Assembly (NCBI RefSeq): GCF_016859285.1
Contig: NC_053421.1
Span: 4,348,100-4,412,099 of the forward strand
DNA from: Xiphias gladius
Lineage: Eukaryota; Chordata; Actinopteri; Istiophoriformes; Xiphiidae
DNA: 64,000 nt
Direction: 5' to 3'
In this document: piece by piece, positions 61,065 to 64,000 of the stretch
Layout of the letters: every line of letters starts with the position of its first letter
Position numbering within the stretch: the stretch's first letter is position 1
Position numbers and translations under genes: made by a program
Notes under the pieces: generated by a model
What the model was told of the DNA's origin: nothing
Database searches by the model: none
Seen by the model: the letters and a program-made list of their open reading frames with translations, nothing else

Positions 61065-63626
61065 CTGCACACAACAAATATCATGTCAAAGTAAACAAAT
61101 AAAATGGAAATATCCTGCATCAGTGTTGTACAATACAGTGGTATTAGTTTAAGACTGGTTGGGGACAGGACATCCTATTAAACTTTATTGATCCTAGTAC
61201 ACAATATGAAACAATAAAGCTGTTGGTATTCTCTCTTTTGTATTGTCAAAAAAAAAAATCACATGAAAAGTCCAAAACCACCAATGTGTTGAGCTCTGTC
61301 CTCTGGCACAGAGGAGTAAGATACACTAACATTACTCGTTAGTAGGATATATTCATTGTTGGTTTGGTATTTTCATGGCATGTAGAGCAGACTTACCGCT
61401 CCAAATGCAAAGACTGAGGACTACTGACTTTATTATGATTTGCATCTTTAGCTGGCTTTCCAAATGGGATTTATTGCCTTTAAAAGTCTAGTCTTTCCAT
61501 GTAGTCTTTCAATTCACTTCTCCAGCCCCTCTGTCGTACCTGGTAGTAAACTGCCTTCTGCAACTGGACTGCCCCTCTGTCTACATGAACCTCAGCGCTC
61601 TCCACGTTGGCCTCAATGCTGTCTGTTAATAGGAACACAGGAACTTCAACGTGAACACACATGCACAGATCTACAGTAACCGACATGTATAAAGGATCAA
61701 CTCAATGCTAACCTGAGTTTCTATTGACTTACCAATCATATCTCCCTGGTCATGGATCATCACAGCCAGGTCCTTAAAGATCTGGTTCACATCCATAATG
61801 TCGGCCTGTAGAGGACATGTTCAACTGGTGAACAGAACTACATGTGACAATGTGACAATGTTACAGCGTTACAGCGTTACAGCGTTACAGCGTTACAGCG
61901 TTACAGCGTTACAGCGTTCCTGGTTCCGTAGGATATCAGGTAGTTCAGGTTTACAGTCTACCTCCAGCTGTCTGATGTTGGTCTCTCTCTCCTTGATGCT
62001 CTCCAGGTCCTCCTCTGTGATGGTGGGCTCTTCAGTCTGAGTCTGGCTCTGACCCCATTCATCATCCCTGCACAATCATGCAGATCCAACTTTATTTTAC
62101 TTTAAATTAATTTAATAATTTAGTTTTACTTTTTTCTACATCTCACGTTAGCATTTAAAAAGACACAGGTTCAAGTAAAACTATCAAGGATCATTAGACT
62201 CTGACTGATAGCAATGTTTGATGTTAAACATATTTTGCCAATAATGTTATGTAATGTTATGAAGTGTAAAACTGTACAGACTTTTCCTCAGTCTTCTTAA
62301 ACTTTAGTAAGCAATGTGCCTTTAAACAACCACAACAAAAATGTTAATCTCCAATACAAGACAGATCACATGTCTCGTGGCTGCAATGCATGCTGGTGTA
62401 TTTTCATTACTGTGGCAGAAAATTGTATTTCTGCATTTTCTCTGAGTGATTGCTACTTGTAATTATTGAGTAAAAGTGTAAAGGGACTGCTTTAAGAGCA
62501 TGAAGTTCTAAAAGAAGAACTTGCTTTTTGATTGAAAGGGTTGGCATCCAACCCTGACGTTTATGGTTTTACTGTCAAATGAAATTATAAGATTTTAAGC
62601 AAATCTTTGCCCTGGGGCTCACTACATTACGGAAAATTAGAGCCTGACCAATAATGGATTTTTGCGGGTGATACTAATATCAATATTTAAGAGTTTATAA
62701 GTCCATCAGCAATGTACTGGCCAATCGTCATTTTTTTAAAAATAAACACATTACATTAATACTTTTCATATAGATGTCTTAAATTTGGTTATTAAAGAAC
62801 TGCAACCAAGACATATACATTACTAACATTTTAGAGCTGTAAAAATTGTCAGTGTTCTCTAGTGGACAAACCATGTAATGGATGACCTCACACATATCTT
62901 TGGCATTTCCATACTGACATTTCTCAGTACTTATAAGCCACTATATAGCCTATATTTCTACAATAGGCTAAAACCTGATCATATTGGTAGTGCCACTGTA
63001 TTGGTTTGGCTCTACTGGAAATGTCTCTGTATTGATGTGACATCATTTACATTTGGATACAGAGAAAATGCTTGGACCAAGAAATTCCCATCTCCAGATA
63101 GGTGTTTCGCTGTAGACTGTTCCTTTAAATAGCTCTGTACTAACAATATAGTATGCAGTCACTCAAAGAACAGAAAGGAACATATTTTGGCCTTGCTGTG
63201 GCTTTTTCACACCCGAGTGCACAAAGAACAAAATGGTTGATAGAAAATGGGCTGGAGGTAGACTGAAAAAAAACATACTTTTCAAATGTAACCAACTGTT
63301 CATTCACATTTCCTCCGTCTCCCTGTAGACAGAGACAAACAAGTTTAATCAACATCAGCTCACATCACTTTTCCATTATGTATGCATATTTATTAGAAGT
63401 AATTCAAGTCATCACAATGTGTTTAAGCATAATGTTACTGGTGGTAAAGGCTAAACAGTCCTTTTCCAATGAAAAGCCTGCTATTCACCAGGACTCTGGA
63501 TCCAGCTCGAGCTCTGGCCACCGACTCCTTCTCTTTCTCAGCTGCCCTCCGCTGCACCACCTGGAAGTTGTTAAGGGCTGCAGAGAAGTCGTTCATCAAA
63601 CGTTCTCTCTGCAGCTTGTGCTGCCT
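60972..63626 (-). CDS. stx12: Syntaxin-12 (stx12 or fish paralogue stx12l), C-terminal 178 codons; 5' exons outside window
   Basis: STX12 (syntaxin 13) is a Qa-SNARE of recycling and early endosomes. Exons 63489-63626, 63279-63322, 61962-62067, 61733-61805, 61540-61622 and 60972-61064 join in phase. Exon 1 of this set starts [20 protein letters not shown]; that motif and [15 protein letters not shown] mark STX12 rather than STX7. The linker [14 protein letters not shown] leads into the SNARE helix, from [20 protein letters not shown] through [19 protein letters not shown] (zero-layer Gln in HDQGD) to the end of the helix. The last exon carries basic RKSRKRM and one membrane anchor (about [18 protein letters not shown]). 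About 100 N-terminal codons are missing beyond 64000. I cannot tell stx12 from stx12l here. Confidence 0.93.
61540..61622 (-). CDS. stx12: stx12 exon (SNARE helix, C half)
   Basis: 83 nt encoding [20 protein letters not shown] and LQKAVYYQ, the Asp codon being split G|AC. The acceptor is TAACAG and the donor GTACGA. Confidence 0.95.
61733..61805 (-). CDS. stx12: stx12 exon (SNARE zero layer)
   Basis: 73 nt encoding [20 protein letters not shown] and GDMI, with the ionic-layer Gln. The acceptor is CTACAG and the donor GTAAGT. Confidence 0.95.
61861..61916. repeat. stx12: Seven perfect TTACAGCG tandem units in a stx12 intron
   Basis: Seven identical 8-bp units head to tail in the 156-nt intron between the stx12 exons at 61805 and 61962. 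A shorter GTGACAAT duplication lies just before it. Confidence 0.98.
61962..62067 (-). CDS. stx12: stx12 exon (start of SNARE helix)
   Basis: 106 nt encoding [20 protein letters not shown] and [15 protein letters not shown]. The acceptor is GTGCAG and the donor GTAGAC. Confidence 0.94.
62070..63275. other. stx12: stx12 intron, no gene seen
   Basis: AT-rich; possible repeat fragments but no clear ends. Confidence 0.45.
63279..63322 (-). CDS. stx12: stx12 short linker exon
   Basis: 44 nt encoding [14 protein letters not shown] plus AA of a split Lys codon. The acceptor is CTACAG and the donor GTATGT. EQLVTFE corresponds to human EQLVSFD. Confidence 0.88.
63489..63626 (-). CDS. stx12: stx12 exon (Habc end and linker)
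   Basis: 138 nt, 46 codons, phase 0 at both ends, from [20 protein letters not shown] to [10 protein letters not shown]. The acceptor is TTCCAG and the donor GTGAAT. Confidence 0.93.
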
Positions 63627-63629
63627 CTG

Positions 63630-64000
63630 GAAGAAAGAAGAAAGGAACAAATAAAGACCATTTCAATGTTTTTTTTAATGTTCTCATGTCACAGAAAACC
63701 CAAATGGACTAATATGAAACCTTTAATTTCGTGAACTTGGGCACTGTACTGCACAAAACAGAAAAGAGGCTGGAGCAGGATCAATGATCAATACATTATT
63801 AGTAGCAGGAGTGTAGTATCAGCAGGAGGAGATGACCTCCTGTCTCCTGTTCTTCTCTGGAAAGAGCGGATACACAAGGCACAAATACACAAAGAAGTTG
63901 TTTTCAGCCCGAACCAAACTCTTTCTCTAACCTTTCTGAATGTTTTTTTTTAATATTTGTTGGGTATCTTTGCAGTTATTTCATAGCCACAAGAGAAGAC
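63630..64000. other. stx12: stx12 intron, open at the window edge
   Basis: I looked for the preceding stx12 exon (a KELGSLP-type segment) and did not find it in these 370 bp. Confidence 0.5.

Noticed and set aside
61861..61916. Short regular repeats as a possible CRISPR array
   Set aside because: 8-bp units with no spacers inside a vertebrate intron; a simple tandem repeat.

Overview
The window is vertebrate, almost certainly teleost fish, nuclear DNA. The genes are split by GT-AG introns, all recognisable coding exons lie on the minus strand, and the spaces between them are full of fish-type Tc1-like, hAT and LINE remnants, MITE-like inverted repeats and long (CA)n microsatellites. The repeat types fit a spiny-rayed (percomorph-like) fish, but I cannot name a species. 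There are no bacterial features.

Four genes can be reconstructed exon by exon with consistent reading phase. hace1 (HECT-type E3 ubiquitin ligase with N-terminal ankyrin repeats) runs from its start codon at 18795 down to 3652. Fourteen coding exons give 516 codons, and the catalytic HECT half lies beyond position 1. bves (popdc1) is complete in seven coding exons from 42233 to 34689 (361 aa), with a likely non-coding first exon ending at 43591. popdc3 is complete in three exons from 49942 to 46404 (297 aa). stx12 (syntaxin-12, or its fish paralogue stx12l) covers 63626 to 60972; only the C-terminal 178 codons are inside the window and the 5' exons lie beyond 64000.

Layout: 1-18.8 kb is hace1, its introns carrying Tc1-like copies, a LINE fragment and microsatellites. 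18.8-34.3 kb is a gene-free, transposon-rich spacer with a MITE, an L2-like LINE next to an L1/Tx1-like ORF1 fragment, a Tc1-like element with long terminal inverted repeats and a decayed BED-finger hAT element. 34.7-50.1 kb is the tandem Popeye-domain pair bves-popdc3. 50.1-60.5 kb is a second spacer with LINE tails, other dispersed repeats and one unexplained ORF. 60.5-64 kb is stx12.

The hace1-bves-popdc3 order and strand match the tetrapod 6q16-type neighbourhood, but I see no lin28b between hace1 and bves and no prep next to popdc3; stx12 sits there instead. bves and popdc3 encode related cAMP-binding membrane proteins and share two intron positions and phases. The four genes do not form a common pathway.

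I found no evidence for a new multi-gene system. The most interesting local signal is hace1 exon 10. Its upstream intron is only 143 nt and more than half of it is a TG/UG repeat reaching almost to the acceptor, and the exon's donor is GC rather than GT. Skipping this 107-nt exon would shift the frame before the HECT domain.
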